Assembly: GCF_000740775.1 (NCBI RefSeq) | Contig: NZ_JFGS01000006.1 | Span: 1-64,000, forward strand | From: Haematobacter missouriensis | Lineage (GTDB): Bacteria; Pseudomonadota; Alphaproteobacteria; Rhodobacterales; Rhodobacteraceae | DNA: 64,000 nt | Reading direction: 5' to 3' | Shown here: positions 27,697-36,765 of the stretch, piece after piece | How positions within the stretch are numbered: the stretch's first letter is position 1 | How the letters are laid out: each line of letters starts with the position of its first letter | Position numbers and translations under genes: made by a program | The notes under the pieces: model-generated | Told to the model about the DNA's origin: nothing | Databases searched by the model: none | Seen by the model: only the letters and a program-made list of their open reading frames with translations

Positions 27697-27764
27697 ACCT
27701 TTCTAGCGTACATTCACGGGTACCGCTCGTATCCACCATGCCGACCGGCAGGATCCCGACTCCG

Positions 27765-28601
27765 CTACTCTGAAAGGCGTCCGTAGAAATCCGAAGCCGG
27801 ATCCGTCAGCACCATGGTGCGCAGCCGCTGCCAGAGATGACGGCGAAGCGTGCTGAATTCCGGTTCTCCCCGTGGATCCCGCCGCCAGCGCGGGCGGGGG
27901 AACGGGACGTCGATCACCTCTGCCACCTGCCCCGGTCGCGGTGACAGCAACACCACCCTGTCACCCACCAAGAGCGCCTCATCCACGCTATGCGTGACAA
28001 ACAGAATCGCAGGCCCGTGTGCTGCGCTTTCCGTCAGGCGCATCGTCTCTGTCTGCATGAGTTCACGTGACTGAGCATCGAGGCTGGCGAAAGGCTCATC
28101 CATCAGCAGAAGACCCGGCTCGCGCGCCAAGGCCCGCGCCAGCGCGGTGCGTTGGCGCATGCCGCCGGAAAGCTGTGCCGGATAGGCGTCGGCGAACCGG
28201 GCCAGTCCGACGAGATCGACATAACGCAGAACGCGCTCTGCACGCTGCGCTTCGGGCAGGTCGGGGAGCGCGAAGGCAACATTTCCCGCGACGGTCTTCC
28301 ATGGCAGAAGCCGGAAAGATTGAAAGACGATCGCGCTTTCAACGCCCGGTACCGGACGCTTCCCCCGGACCACCACCCTCCCGCCCGAGGGCCGCACCAG
28401 TCCGGCGGCGATGCGCAGCAGCGTGGTCTTGCCGCAGCCCGAGGGGCCAAGCAGCACGACCGTCTCCCCCTGCCGCACCGAGAGGTTGATGTCAGATAAC
28501 GCCGCCACGGGCGAACCTGCGAAACTGTGCGACACATGCTCAAAGGAAAGGTAGGGATCGGCACTCGTCATCGGCAGGCGATCCTCCGCTGGGTCCATCA
28601 T
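27765..28601 (-). CDS. ABC transporter ATP-binding protein, NitT/TauT (SsuB/TauB) type
   Basis: A 278-residue ATPase with Walker A GPSGCGKTT, Q-loop, signature QLSGGMRQR, Walker B GLLLMDEPFASLD and H-loop FVTHSVDEA. It energises import with the permease and binding protein encoded upstream. The start is either 28601 or the ATG at 28571, which has GGAGG eleven bases before it. It overlaps the binding-protein gene by four bases if the longer start is used. The last gene of the importer operon, converging on the XdhC gene. Confidence 0.85.
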   Translation of the reverse strand: MMDPAEDRLPMTSADPYLSFEHVSHSFAGSPVAALSDINLSVRQGETVVLLGPSGCGKTTLLRIAAGLVRPSGGRVVVRGKRPVPGVESAIVFQSFRLLPWKTVAGNVAFALPDLPEAQRAERVLRYVDLVGLARFADAYPAQLSGGMRQRTALARALAREPGLLLMDEPFASLDAQSRELMQTETMRLTESAAHGPAILFVTHSVDEALLVGDRVVLLSPRPGQVAEVIDVPFPRPRWRRDPRGEPEFSTLRRHLWQRLRTMVLTDPASDFYGRLSE

Positions 28602-29626
28602 CTGCTGGGACGATCCCCTCCCTCTGCCACTCCTATCGTGCCCAGCACGGCGTCCTCAGGTCCGAAATTCACCCAGCTTTCCATTGCCGGCTTGGGTTTG
28701 CCGGCGAAATCTTCGGTCTCCCAAAGCCAGTCCACCGTGGTGTCCAACTCACCCCTCTCCAGACCGCCGTTTACGCTCCAACTCTGCGCGAAGGCCTGGC
28801 CCAGCTTGACGAGCGTTTCGTGCGATACGTCGGGCCGGGCCTTCTCCATAGCTGCAACCCATGTCGCGGGATCGGCGGCGAAATCCCGCGCGGCAAGGGT
28901 CATCGCCTCGATGACCGCTCGGACGTCCTCTCCACGCCGCTCCAGCACTGCCGTCGTGACGGCATTGACCTTGGAGACGATGGGCGCGGCGGCGTAGAAA
29001 TCCTCAACTCCGACCAGAACGGACATGCGATCCGCCTCGGGCATGGACAGAAAGGTGCCGATCGACATGGTCGTCGCCGCGATCCGACCCGCCACAAGCG
29101 CCTGCGCTCGCACGTTCGGCTGCCCGAGCGGCACGAGATCGACCGTGGCCGGGTCCACTCCCTTTGCCGCCAGAACCCGAAGTGAGAGCAGGTGATCCAC
29201 GCTGCCGATGCGCCCGATCCCGAACGCCTTGCCCGGAAGCTCTGACGTGGAGGTCAGACCGGAAGCGACGATCATGTAGGGAAGTGCCTTGTTGGGCGAA
29301 GTCACGGCGCGCAGGTCGTCCACCCCCTGAAGGCTGAGCTGAAGGAGCGCCTCCACCCCGACATTGGCCATCTCCCCCTCACCCGAGCGCAGGGCGGCGA
29401 TGGCAAGCGGGGTCTGCTGCACGCGTACGAATTCCACATCCACCCCAGCGCGGTCGAAATACCCCTCGCTCTTCGCCAGCTCCATGACGGAATTGGGAAC
29501 CAGCGGTGTTTCCATGTCGGTCACGATCACCCGGAAGGGTGCTGCGATCGCGGGCGCCGCAAGCAGAATTGCGACGGCGCCCGCCGCGAACAAAGCCCTG
29601 ACAGTCATCCGTTTTTCTCTCCCCAT
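28598..29626 (-). CDS. ABC transporter substrate-binding protein, NMT1/SsuA-like
   Basis: A 342-residue periplasmic protein. The signal peptide ALFAAGAVAILLAAPAIA is followed by a type II binding-protein fold: FRVIVTDMETPLVPNSVMEL, EGYFDRAGVDVEFV, GEGEMANVGVEALLQL. The family binds nitrate, taurine, sulfonates, thiamin precursors or purine-like compounds, and the sequence does not show which. GGGAG precedes ATG at 29626. An ATG six codons later is possible. Neighbouring permease lies 12 bases upstream. Confidence 0.82.
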   Translation of the reverse strand: MGREKRMTVRALFAAGAVAILLAAPAIAAPFRVIVTDMETPLVPNSVMELAKSEGYFDRAGVDVEFVRVQQTPLAIAALRSGEGEMANVGVEALLQLSLQGVDDLRAVTSPNKALPYMIVASGLTSTSELPGKAFGIGRIGSVDHLLSLRVLAAKGVDPATVDLVPLGQPNVRAQALVAGRIAATTMSIGTFLSMPEADRMSVLVGVEDFYAAAPIVSKVNAVTTAVLERRGEDVRAVIEAMTLAARDFAADPATWVAAMEKARPDVSHETLVKLGQAFAQSWSVNGGLERGELDTTVDWLWETEDFAGKPKPAMESWVNFGPEDAVLGTIGVAEGGDRPSR

Positions 29627-29637
29627 CTTTCACTCCC

Positions 29638-30387
29638 TTACCGAGCCGATGCGGTTCGCCACCGTGTCAGCCGGTTCTCCAGATGACGGAGCGTCTCCGT
29701 GACCGCAACGCCCACCAGAGACAGAGTGAGCACGACGACGAAATATTCGGCCATCCGAAAGGAGTTACCGTAGATCGCCAGCAGGCCACCAAGCCCTGTG
29801 ACCGCGGTGTAAAGCTCCGCTACGACCGTGTTTATCAACCCGATCGTCGCACCGAGCCTGAGCCCTACCATAAGGATCGGCAAGGATCCCGGAAGGATGA
29901 CATGCAAAAAGATCCGTCCCGGCGACGCACCGGTCGCGCGGGCCATTTCCACCAGATCGGGATCGGCTTCGGAGACGCCGGTGTAGGCGTTGAGGATGAC
30001 GGGCATCACCGCCCCCATGAAGACGATGAAGGCCTTCGCTTCCACCCCCAGCCCAAGGAGTACGATGATGAGGGGCACAAATGCCACACGGGGCGTTGCG
30101 GCCAGTGCGTAGACAAAAATGTCCAGCATGCGCCCGAGGGGCCGCACCACGCCCATGAGCACGCCCACGGCGATACCCACGACACCTGCGCTGATCGTGC
30201 CGAGAAGGTAAACCCTCAGGCTCGCCAGAAGCGCGGTCGTGATTTCGCCATCGGCAAACAACCGGCGCGCGGCGGATAACGTGGCAAGAGGCGTCGCGAA
30301 CAGACCGGGTGGAAGCCTCTCGGCCGTGATCTGCCATGCGAGAAGGACCAACGCGAGAAACAGCAGCCTGAGGCCGATAACTTTCAC
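29638..30387 (-). CDS. ABC transporter permease, NitT/TauT type
   Basis: A 249-residue inner-membrane protein with about six hydrophobic segments and the permease EAA loop (VEMARATGASPGRIFLHVILPGSLP) that contacts the ATPase. The start is GTG at 30387, with AAGGA eight bases before it. A longer in-frame ATG at 30495 would add a hydrophilic tail before the first membrane helix and was rejected. First gene of the permease, binding protein, ATPase operon. Confidence 0.85.
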   Translation of the reverse strand: MKVIGLRLLFLALVLLAWQITAERLPPGLFATPLATLSAARRLFADGEITTALLASLRVYLLGTISAGVVGIAVGVLMGVVRPLGRMLDIFVYALAATPRVAFVPLIIVLLGLGVEAKAFIVFMGAVMPVILNAYTGVSEADPDLVEMARATGASPGRIFLHVILPGSLPILMVGLRLGATIGLINTVVAELYTAVTGLGGLLAIYGNSFRMAEYFVVVLTLSLVGVAVTETLRHLENRLTRWRTASAR

Positions 30388-30466
30388 ATCGTCAATCCTT
30401 GCTCCCCGCCGCGGTGGACAAGAGAGCAGAGGGGCGGGAAGATTTCCAGCCCTTCTGCGTAATCGT

Positions 30467-30991
30467 TCAGGGCAGTGTGCGCCGTCCGCCCCCATCCATC
30501 ACCAACTGCTGTGCGAGATGGCGAGCAAGTGGCCACGGACCGTAACCGCTGTCGCTATCGATGCCGCCTGCATGGCCGAGATCAAGCATATCGGCCTGCC
30601 ATATCTCGGCAAGCCGCCGGGCGTTCAGCCATGGCAGAGAGGAATCATTGCGGCTGGCGACCAGCACGGCGGGAACATTCAAAGGCAATTTTGGCGGCGC
30701 GAAACTCTCCAGCCCACGCGGCGCAACTAGCAATGCGCCCCCCACCCGGATCTGCGGCCAGGAGGCGACCACCCGCGCGATCAGCGAGGCCCCCAGACCA
30801 TGCCCTACCAGAACAGCGCCAGGATGCTGAAGCAGAATGCCGGCCAGTTCCACCTCCCATTGTCGTGGGCAGGGCCGATGCCAATCCATCTGCTCCACCA
30901 GAAGCGCACCGGGAACCGTGCTTGCCAACCAGTGCTGCCAATGCGGCGCAGGAGCGCCTCCCAGACCGGGAACGATGAGCATCTTGACCAT
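30467..30991 (-). CDS. RBBP9/YdeN-family serine hydrolase
   Basis: A 174-residue small alpha/beta hydrolase. It starts KMLIVPGLGGAPAPHWQHWL. The nucleophile elbow is VGHGLGAS, with glycine-leucine where the family has a catalytic serine (GHSLG), so activity may be altered. Other marks are ALLVAPRGLESF, LVASRNDSS and a C-terminal DLGHAGGID with the presumed His. GGAGG lies five bases before the start. A longer in-frame start at 31165 was rejected. Confidence 0.75.
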   Translation of the reverse strand: MVKMLIVPGLGGAPAPHWQHWLASTVPGALLVEQMDWHRPCPRQWEVELAGILLQHPGAVLVGHGLGASLIARVVASWPQIRVGGALLVAPRGLESFAPPKLPLNVPAVLVASRNDSSLPWLNARRLAEIWQADMLDLGHAGGIDSDSGYGPWPLARHLAQQLVMDGGGRRTLP

Positions 30992-31130
30992 GAAACCTCC
31001 GGACAAAAGCAACGTCTCCACGTCTTGCGGGGAGAGTACTGCCGCGTCATGAACGGACGAAAGCCGGGATGGTTCCCAAAACATGGCTCGATCCGGGGGT
31101 TTGGCGGCTGAAGGCCGGGTCAGTTCGAGG

Positions 31131-32162
31131 TCAGGCCAGCATGTCCCGCACCATCGGTGCGACACGGGTTCCGTAGAGTTCGATGCACCGCATCAGATTG
31201 TCATGCGGCAGTGGTCCGGCGGAATATTTCAGATCAAACCGCACGAGACCCAGCGCCCTCACCGAGCGAGCAATCTTGCGAGCCACCGTTTCAGCCCCAC
31301 CGACGCAAAGCGCGCCGTGCTCCACCTCCCGCTCGAAATCCTCGCGCCGGAGCGGTGGCCAGCCCCGGCCCGCGCCGATCCGGTCGTGCATCTCCGCATA
31401 GGGGCCGAAGAACTCCGCCTTGGCCGTCTCGTCATCCACCCCTACATAGCCGGGAGAATGCATTCCCACCGGCTGCACGGGCGCGCCGGTCTGGGCAAAG
31501 ACCTTCTGATAAAGATCCACATAGGGGCGGAAGCGTTTCGGATCGCCGCCAATGACAGCCAGCATCATCGGCAAATCATAGCTCGCCGCGCGCACGACCG
31601 ATTCCGGGCTGCCACCGACCCCGACCCAGGTGCGCAGCGGTCCCCGCTCCAGCGTCGGAAACACCTCGGTGTTCTTCAGCGGCGCACGCACACTGCCCTG
31701 CCAAGTGACCGGCCCGCCCTTCGCCAGCTCGGCAAAGAGCGCGAGCTTTTCCTCGAAAAGCCGCTCGTACTGGTCCATCGGATAGCCGAAGAGCGGAAAG
31801 CTCTCGGTGAAGGAGCCGCGCCCCACGATCACCTCCGCCCGCCCGCCGGAGACGGCGTCGAGCGTGGAGAACCGCTGAAACACCCGCACCGGCTCATCCG
31901 AGGACAGCACCGTCACCGCAGAGCCAAGACGGATCCGTTGGGTTCGCGCTGCGATGGCAGCCAGAACTACCTCTGGTGCGGAGACGGCGAAATCGGCGCG
32001 GTGATGCTCCCCTACACCGAAGAAATCGAGGCCGAGGCTATCGGCCAGGACCCCCTCCTCCACCACGTTACGTATGGCCTGCGCGTGGGTTTCCGGCTTG
32101 CCGGCGGCAGTATTCATGACGTCCCCGAACGTGTCGAGACCGAGTTCCAAAGCCTGTGCCAT
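31131..32162 (-). CDS. LLM-class flavin-dependent oxidoreductase
   Basis: A 343-residue luciferase-like monooxygenase fold: LELGLDTFGDVMN, LDFFGVGEHHRADF, RIRLGSAVTVLSSDEPVRVFQ and RAEVIVGRGSF. These enzymes use FMN or F420. An FMN-dependent role is more likely here. Substrate unknown. The family occurs in several copies in Rhodobacterales. Divergent from the dehydrogenase operon with about 177 bases between, a region that should hold both promoters. Confidence 0.85.
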   Translation of the reverse strand: MAQALELGLDTFGDVMNTAAGKPETHAQAIRNVVEEGVLADSLGLDFFGVGEHHRADFAVSAPEVVLAAIAARTQRIRLGSAVTVLSSDEPVRVFQRFSTLDAVSGGRAEVIVGRGSFTESFPLFGYPMDQYERLFEEKLALFAELAKGGPVTWQGSVRAPLKNTEVFPTLERGPLRTWVGVGGSPESVVRAASYDLPMMLAVIGGDPKRFRPYVDLYQKVFAQTGAPVQPVGMHSPGYVGVDDETAKAEFFGPYAEMHDRIGAGRGWPPLRREDFEREVEHGALCVGGAETVARKIARSVRALGLVRFDLKYSAGPLPHDNLMRCIELYGTRVAPMVRDMLA

Positions 32163-32339
32163 GGGGATTCCTCAGTAGTTTTCTGGCAGATAGGCACTCC
32201 GGCCAAAATGTTCCAGATCGTGCGGCCCGCTTGAGGAACCCACCCCGCCCTCCCGCGTTGGGAGCATATGTCCGTCCCCGAGGGGCGGTCCTCCCCGCAA
32301 ATCGCCAGAGGCTTCTTGCCCAGCCAAAAAGGACAGCTC

Positions 32340-33063
32340 ATGCCCCCTCGCTCGACGCGCGACCTCTCACCCACACGGCGTGGCTTTCTTCAGGGTGGGG
32401 CGGTCGGCGTCACTGTGGCGGCTTTTTCCCGGCCCGCACTGGCACGTACGGGGGTGGAGCGGACAGAGGATGTCCCCCCGCTCGACCGCTATCAGCGCGT
32501 TTTTCTCAGCGATGCGGAATGGGTCTTCATCATGGCGGCGGTGGCGCGACTCATCCCTTCGGAAGGCGAGGGGCCCGGGGCGATAGAGGCGCGGGTGCCG
32601 GTGTTCATCGACCGTCAGCTCTCGGGTGACTTCGGGAGGGCCGCGACCCTCTATATGCAGGGGCCGCATGTGCCGGATGCCGATCCGAATCTCGGCTATC
32701 AAAGCCCGTTGTCACCCGCGCAGATTTACCGGGGCGCAATCCCGATCTTCAACGACTGGTGTATCCGCCAGAAGGGCGCGGGCTTTGCCGACCTCGCCGC
32801 CGCAGAGCAGGATGAGGCGATCACGGCGCTTATGGCGAAAGAGGTTCCCCTACCGCCCGAGATGCGGGACTTCGGTGACCTTCTTCTCCAGAATACGAAG
32901 GAGGGTTATTTCGCGGACCCGATGTATGGCGGCAACCACGGTATGCAGGCCTGGGTGCATATCGGCTTTCCTGGCGCGCGCGGCAGCTTTCTTGAATGGA
33001 TTGATCAAACGGGACGTGCCCTATCCGCTCGGCCCCGTGTCGATCTCTGGCGACAGGGCCTGA
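32340..33063 (+). CDS. Gluconate-2-dehydrogenase-type gamma subunit (Tat), with apparent +1 frameshift near the 3' end
   Basis: A Tat-exported small subunit of a membrane-bound sugar dehydrogenase. It starts with a twin-arginine signal (TRRGFLQGG...ALA). The body matches DUF3237-unrelated gluconate-2-DH subunit 3: AEWVFIMAAVARLIPSEGEGPGA, GFADLAAAEQDEAITAL, MYGGNHGMQAWVHIGFPGA. At about 33011-33014 (ACGGGAC) the natural frame appears shifted by one base: reading TDVPYPLGPVSISGDRA and stop at 33061-33063 restores the family ending and leaves three bases to the next gene. Without the shift, translation runs far into the GMC gene. Start chosen at 32340 (AAGGA upstream). Confidence 0.8.
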
Positions 33064-33066
33064 GCG

Positions 33067-34836
33067 ATGGCGCGCACCGAGAAGAAGAAGGACGCGGTCA
33101 TCGTTGGGCTCGGATGGACAGGCGCCATCCTTGGCATGGAACTCGCAACCGAGGGGTTGGAAGTCGTCGCGCTCGAGCGTGGCAAGGACCGGGCGACCGT
33201 GCCGGATTTCCAGTATCCCAACATAATCGACGAGTTGCGCTATGGCGTGCGGCTCGAGCTCATGCAGAAGCCCGCTCGCTCCACCCTGACGATCCGGCGC
33301 ACGCTGACGGAGCGGGCGCTGCCCTACCGGCAGCTCGGCTCCTTTTTGCCCGGCGACGGTGTGGGAGGGGCGGGAGTCCACTGGAACGGCCAGAACTGGC
33401 GCCCGATGGAGAACGAGTTCCGCCTGCGCTCCTATGTGCGCGAGAACTGGGGCGAAGGGATCATTCCCGCGGGCATGGATCTTTACGACTATCCTCTCAC
33501 CTATGCGGAACTGGAGCCGTTCTTCGACCGGTTCGAATACATGGCGGGCATTTCCGGCAAGGCGGGCAACATACGCGGGCAGATCATTCCGGGCGGCAAT
33601 CCATTCGAGGCCCCCCGCTCCCGCGATTACCCGATGCCTGCACTGCCGCAGACGCTGGACGCCACGATGTTCGCAGAGGCGGCGCGCGCCATGGGCTATC
33701 ATCCCTTTCCGCGCCCAGCGGGCAACGCCTCCCGCGCCTATGTGAACGAATACGGGATGCAGCTCGGCCCCTGCAACTTCTGCGGGTTCTGCGAACGCTA
33801 CGGCTGCCTCAACTACTCCAAATCCGCCCCGCAGACCTGCATTCTGGACGCGCTGCGACGGAAACCCAATTTCTCCTATCGCACGGAGGCGGAAGTGATG
33901 CGGGTGGAACTTGCCCCCGACGGCAAGACCGCGACCGGCGTCACCTATTTCGACGAAGCGACGCAGGAGGAGGTGTTTCAGCCCGCTGATCTGGTCGTTC
34001 TCTGCGCCTACCAGTTTCACAACGTGCATCTCATGCTGCTGTCCGGGATCGGCAGGCCGTACGATCCGGCCAGCGGGGAGGGCGTCACCGGGCGCAACTA
34101 TGCCTATCAGGTCATGGGGGATACCTCGCTCTTTTTCCGGGAGCGTAATTTCAACCCGTTCGTCGGAGCGGGATCGAACGGCATGTGCATCGACGATTTC
34201 GCCATCAGCCAGATCGACTTCGGGCGCGAGGGCTTCATCGGCGGCAGCTACATCTCCGCAGGGATCACCAATGGCCAGCCGATACGCTCCATGAGCCTGC
34301 CGCCCGAAACGCCAAAATGGGGCAGCGGCTGGAAGAGCGGTGTGAAGGAATGGTACGGGCGGTCCATGTCCATCGGATCTCACGGGTCCAACATGTCGTA
34401 TCGGGATACCTATCTCGACCTCGATCCGACCTACAAGGACCGGTTCGGGCGCCCGCTCCTCAGGATGACTTTCGACTGGAAGCCGAACGATATCCGCATG
34501 ACGCAGTTCATGAAATCAAAGATCGAGCCCATCGCCGAGTCGATGGCTCCCTACTTCCAGACTTCCTCCTACATGACCCATGCCAGCCGTTACGATGTGC
34601 GGCCCTACCAGACGACGCACAACGTCGGCGGGGCGATCATGGGGGCGGATCCGTCGCTCTCGGCGGTGAACCGCTATCTCCAGACATGGGACAAGCACAA
34701 CGTCTTCGTGATGGGGGCATCAGCCTTTCCACAGAATATCCAGTACAACCCCACCGGCCTTGTGGGTGCACTGGCCTACTGGGCAGCTCACGCGATCCGC
34801 ACCGAGTACCTTTCCAACCCCCGCCCGCTGGTCTGA
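33067..34836 (+). CDS. GMC-family FAD dehydrogenase, large subunit of membrane-bound gluconate/sugar dehydrogenase
   Basis: A 589-residue flavoprotein. FAD-binding start AVIVGLGWTGAILGMELATEG (residues 10-30, family glycine pattern GxGxxG), GDGVGGAGVHWNGQNWR, and the C-terminal GMC block MGASAFPQNIQYNPTGLVGAL. A cysteine group at residues 236, 239, 242 and 247 (CNFCGFCERYGC) resembles the 3Fe-4S site reported for fructose and gluconate dehydrogenases. It oxidises a sugar or sugar acid in the periplasm and passes electrons to the cytochrome. Exported, presumably by riding with the Tat gamma subunit, as no own signal is visible. Confidence 0.88.
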   Translation: MARTEKKKDAVIVGLGWTGAILGMELATEGLEVVALERGKDRATVPDFQYPNIIDELRYGVRLELMQKPARSTLTIRRTLTERALPYRQLGSFLPGDGVGGAGVHWNGQNWRPMENEFRLRSYVRENWGEGIIPAGMDLYDYPLTYAELEPFFDRFEYMAGISGKAGNIRGQIIPGGNPFEAPRSRDYPMPALPQTLDATMFAEAARAMGYHPFPRPAGNASRAYVNEYGMQLGPCNFCGFCERYGCLNYSKSAPQTCILDALRRKPNFSYRTEAEVMRVELAPDGKTATGVTYFDEATQEEVFQPADLVVLCAYQFHNVHLMLLSGIGRPYDPASGEGVTGRNYAYQVMGDTSLFFRERNFNPFVGAGSNGMCIDDFAISQIDFGREGFIGGSYISAGITNGQPIRSMSLPPETPKWGSGWKSGVKEWYGRSMSIGSHGSNMSYRDTYLDLDPTYKDRFGRPLLRMTFDWKPNDIRMTQFMKSKIEPIAESMAPYFQTSSYMTHASRYDVRPYQTTHNVGGAIMGADPSLSAVNRYLQTWDKHNVFVMGASAFPQNIQYNPTGLVGALAYWAAHAIRTEYLSNPRPLV

Positions 34837-34848
34837 GGAGGTAGCGCC

Positions 34849-36168
34849 ATGCTGACGTTTCTGCGCCTGCTCCTCGGCCTCGTGCTCCTGGGGATCGTTG
34901 TCGCGCTGGCGATGATCTTCGTGCCGCACCGCCCGACGCCGCCGCTCACCACTCTGCCCGCCGATTACGAGGTTCCCTCAGGGGCGGGGGAATATGCGAT
35001 GTATCTGGGGGATTGCGCCGCGTGTCATACCGCCGAAGGCGGTGAGCGCTTCGCGGGCGGGCGTCCGATAGACAGTCCGCTCGGCACGATCTACTCGACG
35101 AACATCACGCCCGACCCCGAAACCGGTATTGGGCGCTATACGCTCGATCAGTTCCGCGCGGCGCTCTACGACGGCATCCGCGCGGATGGCGCGCATCTCT
35201 ATCCGGCGATGCCGTATGAGAACTACCGCAAGCTGAAGGAGGAGGATGTACGCGCACTCTACCACTACTTCACCGAAGAAGTGGCCCCCGTGCGCCATCA
35301 GGGGCCGGAGACGAGCCTGCCCTTCCCCTTCAACCAGCGTTGGGGCATCCGTGCCTGGAACTGGGTCGCGCTGGAGCCGCCCGGCTTCCGCCCCCATGCG
35401 GAGGATCCGCAGATCGCACGCGGCGCCTATCTTGTGGAGGGGCCGGGTCATTGCGGCGCCTGTCACACGCCGCGGAATCTCCTCATGGCGCAGGACGGCA
35501 CCGATGCCTCGAGCGAGAGTTTCCTGCGGGGCGGAGAGGTTGACGGCTGGACAGCGCCCGACCTGCGCGGCGCCAAAAGCCCCGTAGCTCTCTGGAGTGC
35601 AGAGCAGCTCAAGATGCTCTTTGCCAGCGGCCGGAGCGCCCATGCCGCCGTGACGGGAGAGATGTCGCTGGTGGTGGAAGAATCGACCCAGTACTGGACG
35701 GAAAGCGACCTCGACGCGATGGTCGACTATCTGAAGTCCATCGCAGATCCGGCAGATCCCCGGCCCGTACGGGATCCCGCCCCCACGGTCGCGCTTCTGA
35801 CCCATCCGACGAACGACATGCCCCTCGGCGCACGGCTCTATCTGGACAATTGCGGAGCTTGCCATTTCGTCAGCGGCAAGGGTGCAGATGAGATCTTCCC
35901 GGAACTCGATGGTAACTTTCTGGTCAACGCGCCCTCTCCCACCGGCCTGATCGACGTCATCCTGCACGGCTCCACTGCGCCCTCCACCGAAATCAGGCCC
36001 TATCGTCTGCGGATGCCCGACTTCGGCCATCGTCTGTCGGATGCGGAGGTAGCCGAACTCGCGACATTCCTGCGACAAGCCTGGACAAACGACGCCGCGC
36101 CCGTGACCCCGGCCATGGTGGAGCCGCTCCGCGAAGGACAAACGGGCGAAGCCTCAGCGTCCAATTGA
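34849..36168 (+). CDS. Triheme cytochrome c subunit of the sugar dehydrogenase
   Basis: A 439-residue membrane-anchored cytochrome. A hydrophobic N-terminal anchor (residues 5-26) is followed by three CxxCH haem sites at Cys56-His60, Cys202-His206 and Cys335-His339. It matches the cytochrome subunit of gluconate and alcohol-type dehydrogenases, passing electrons to ubiquinone. GAGGAGG lies eight bases before the start. Third gene of the gamma-GMC-cytochrome operon, which ends in a terminator shared with grpE. Confidence 0.9.
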   Translation: MLTFLRLLLGLVLLGIVVALAMIFVPHRPTPPLTTLPADYEVPSGAGEYAMYLGDCAACHTAEGGERFAGGRPIDSPLGTIYSTNITPDPETGIGRYTLDQFRAALYDGIRADGAHLYPAMPYENYRKLKEEDVRALYHYFTEEVAPVRHQGPETSLPFPFNQRWGIRAWNWVALEPPGFRPHAEDPQIARGAYLVEGPGHCGACHTPRNLLMAQDGTDASSESFLRGGEVDGWTAPDLRGAKSPVALWSAEQLKMLFASGRSAHAAVTGEMSLVVEESTQYWTESDLDAMVDYLKSIADPADPRPVRDPAPTVALLTHPTNDMPLGARLYLDNCGACHFVSGKGADEIFPELDGNFLVNAPSPTGLIDVILHGSTAPSTEIRPYRLRMPDFGHRLSDAEVAELATFLRQAWTNDAAPVTPAMVEPLREGQTGEASASN

Positions 36169-36193
36169 GCGAGAACCCATGTATGGATATGAA

Positions 36194-36215
36194 AAAGCCC
36201 CCATCCGGGGGCTTT
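36194..36215. terminator. Bidirectional terminator between the cytochrome and grpE genes
   Basis: A perfect 9-base-pair stem, AAAGCCCCC (36194-36202) with GGGGGCTTT (36207-36215), and a four-base loop ATCC. A-rich and T-rich flanks allow use on both strands. It sits 25 bases after the cytochrome stop and a few bases after the grpE stop on the other strand. Confidence 0.85.
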
Positions 36216-36219
36216 GACC

Positions 36220-36762
36220 TTATTGAACCTTGCCGGCGGGAGTGGAGGATACCCCTACCTGAGCCGGTCGCAGCAGACGATCATGGATCATGAAGCCTTC
36301 GCCCATGACCTGAATGATGCCGCCAGCGGCGACATTCGGGACCGGTGCCTCGAACATCGCCTGATGGATCTGCGGATCGAAGGTGTCGCCCACAGCGGGC
36401 GAAATCACGGTAATGCCGTGTTTGGAGAAAATGTTGCGCAACTCCCGCAGCGTCAACTCCACGCCTTCGATGAAGGCGCCCGATGTCGCGCGCTGTTCAT
36501 CCGTCACATGGTCGAGCGCCCGTTTGAGGCTGTCAAAGACCGGCAGCATGTCACGGGCGAGCTTGGTGCCGCCATAATGCTCCGCCTCCCGACGATCCCT
36601 TTCGAAGCGCTTGCGGGAATTTTCCGCATCCGCCAAGGTCCGCATGAAGCGGTCACGGAATTCGTCACGCTCGGCTTTCACCTGCTCAAGCTCTGCCTCG
36701 AAGCTGGCTTCCAGCGCTTCATCCGCACCGTCCGTCACACCATCGATCTTTTCTTCTGCCAT
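36220..36762 (-). CDS. grpE: Nucleotide exchange factor GrpE
   Basis: A 180-residue co-chaperone for DnaK. A long N-terminal coiled coil (ASFEAELEQVKAERDEFRDR, residues 19-38) leads to the beta-wing with the family signature (DPQIHQAMFEAP...GGIIQVMGEGFMIHDRLLRPAQVGVS). It releases ADP from DnaK and acts as a thermosensor. It lies three bases downstream of hrcA on the same strand, an arrangement shared by many alphaproteobacteria. Confidence 0.93.
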   Translation of the reverse strand: MAEEKIDGVTDGADEALEASFEAELEQVKAERDEFRDRFMRTLADAENSRKRFERDRREAEHYGGTKLARDMLPVFDSLKRALDHVTDEQRATSGAFIEGVELTLRELRNIFSKHGITVISPAVGDTFDPQIHQAMFEAPVPNVAAGGIIQVMGEGFMIHDRLLRPAQVGVSSTPAGKVQ

Positions 36763-36765
36763 TCC

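Noticed and set aside
28052-28070. A third parS-like core TTCACGTGA inside the ABC ATPase gene
   Set aside because: Only nine central bases match and the flanks do not continue the palindrome.
33064-33989. Read-through extension of the dehydrogenase gamma subunit into the GMC gene
   Set aside because: Arg-rich, matches no family, and disappears when the one-base shift at about 33012 is corrected.
32830-34383. A 517-codon minus-strand frame under the GMC gene
   Set aside because: Shadow frame opposite a clear GMC oxidoreductase gene.
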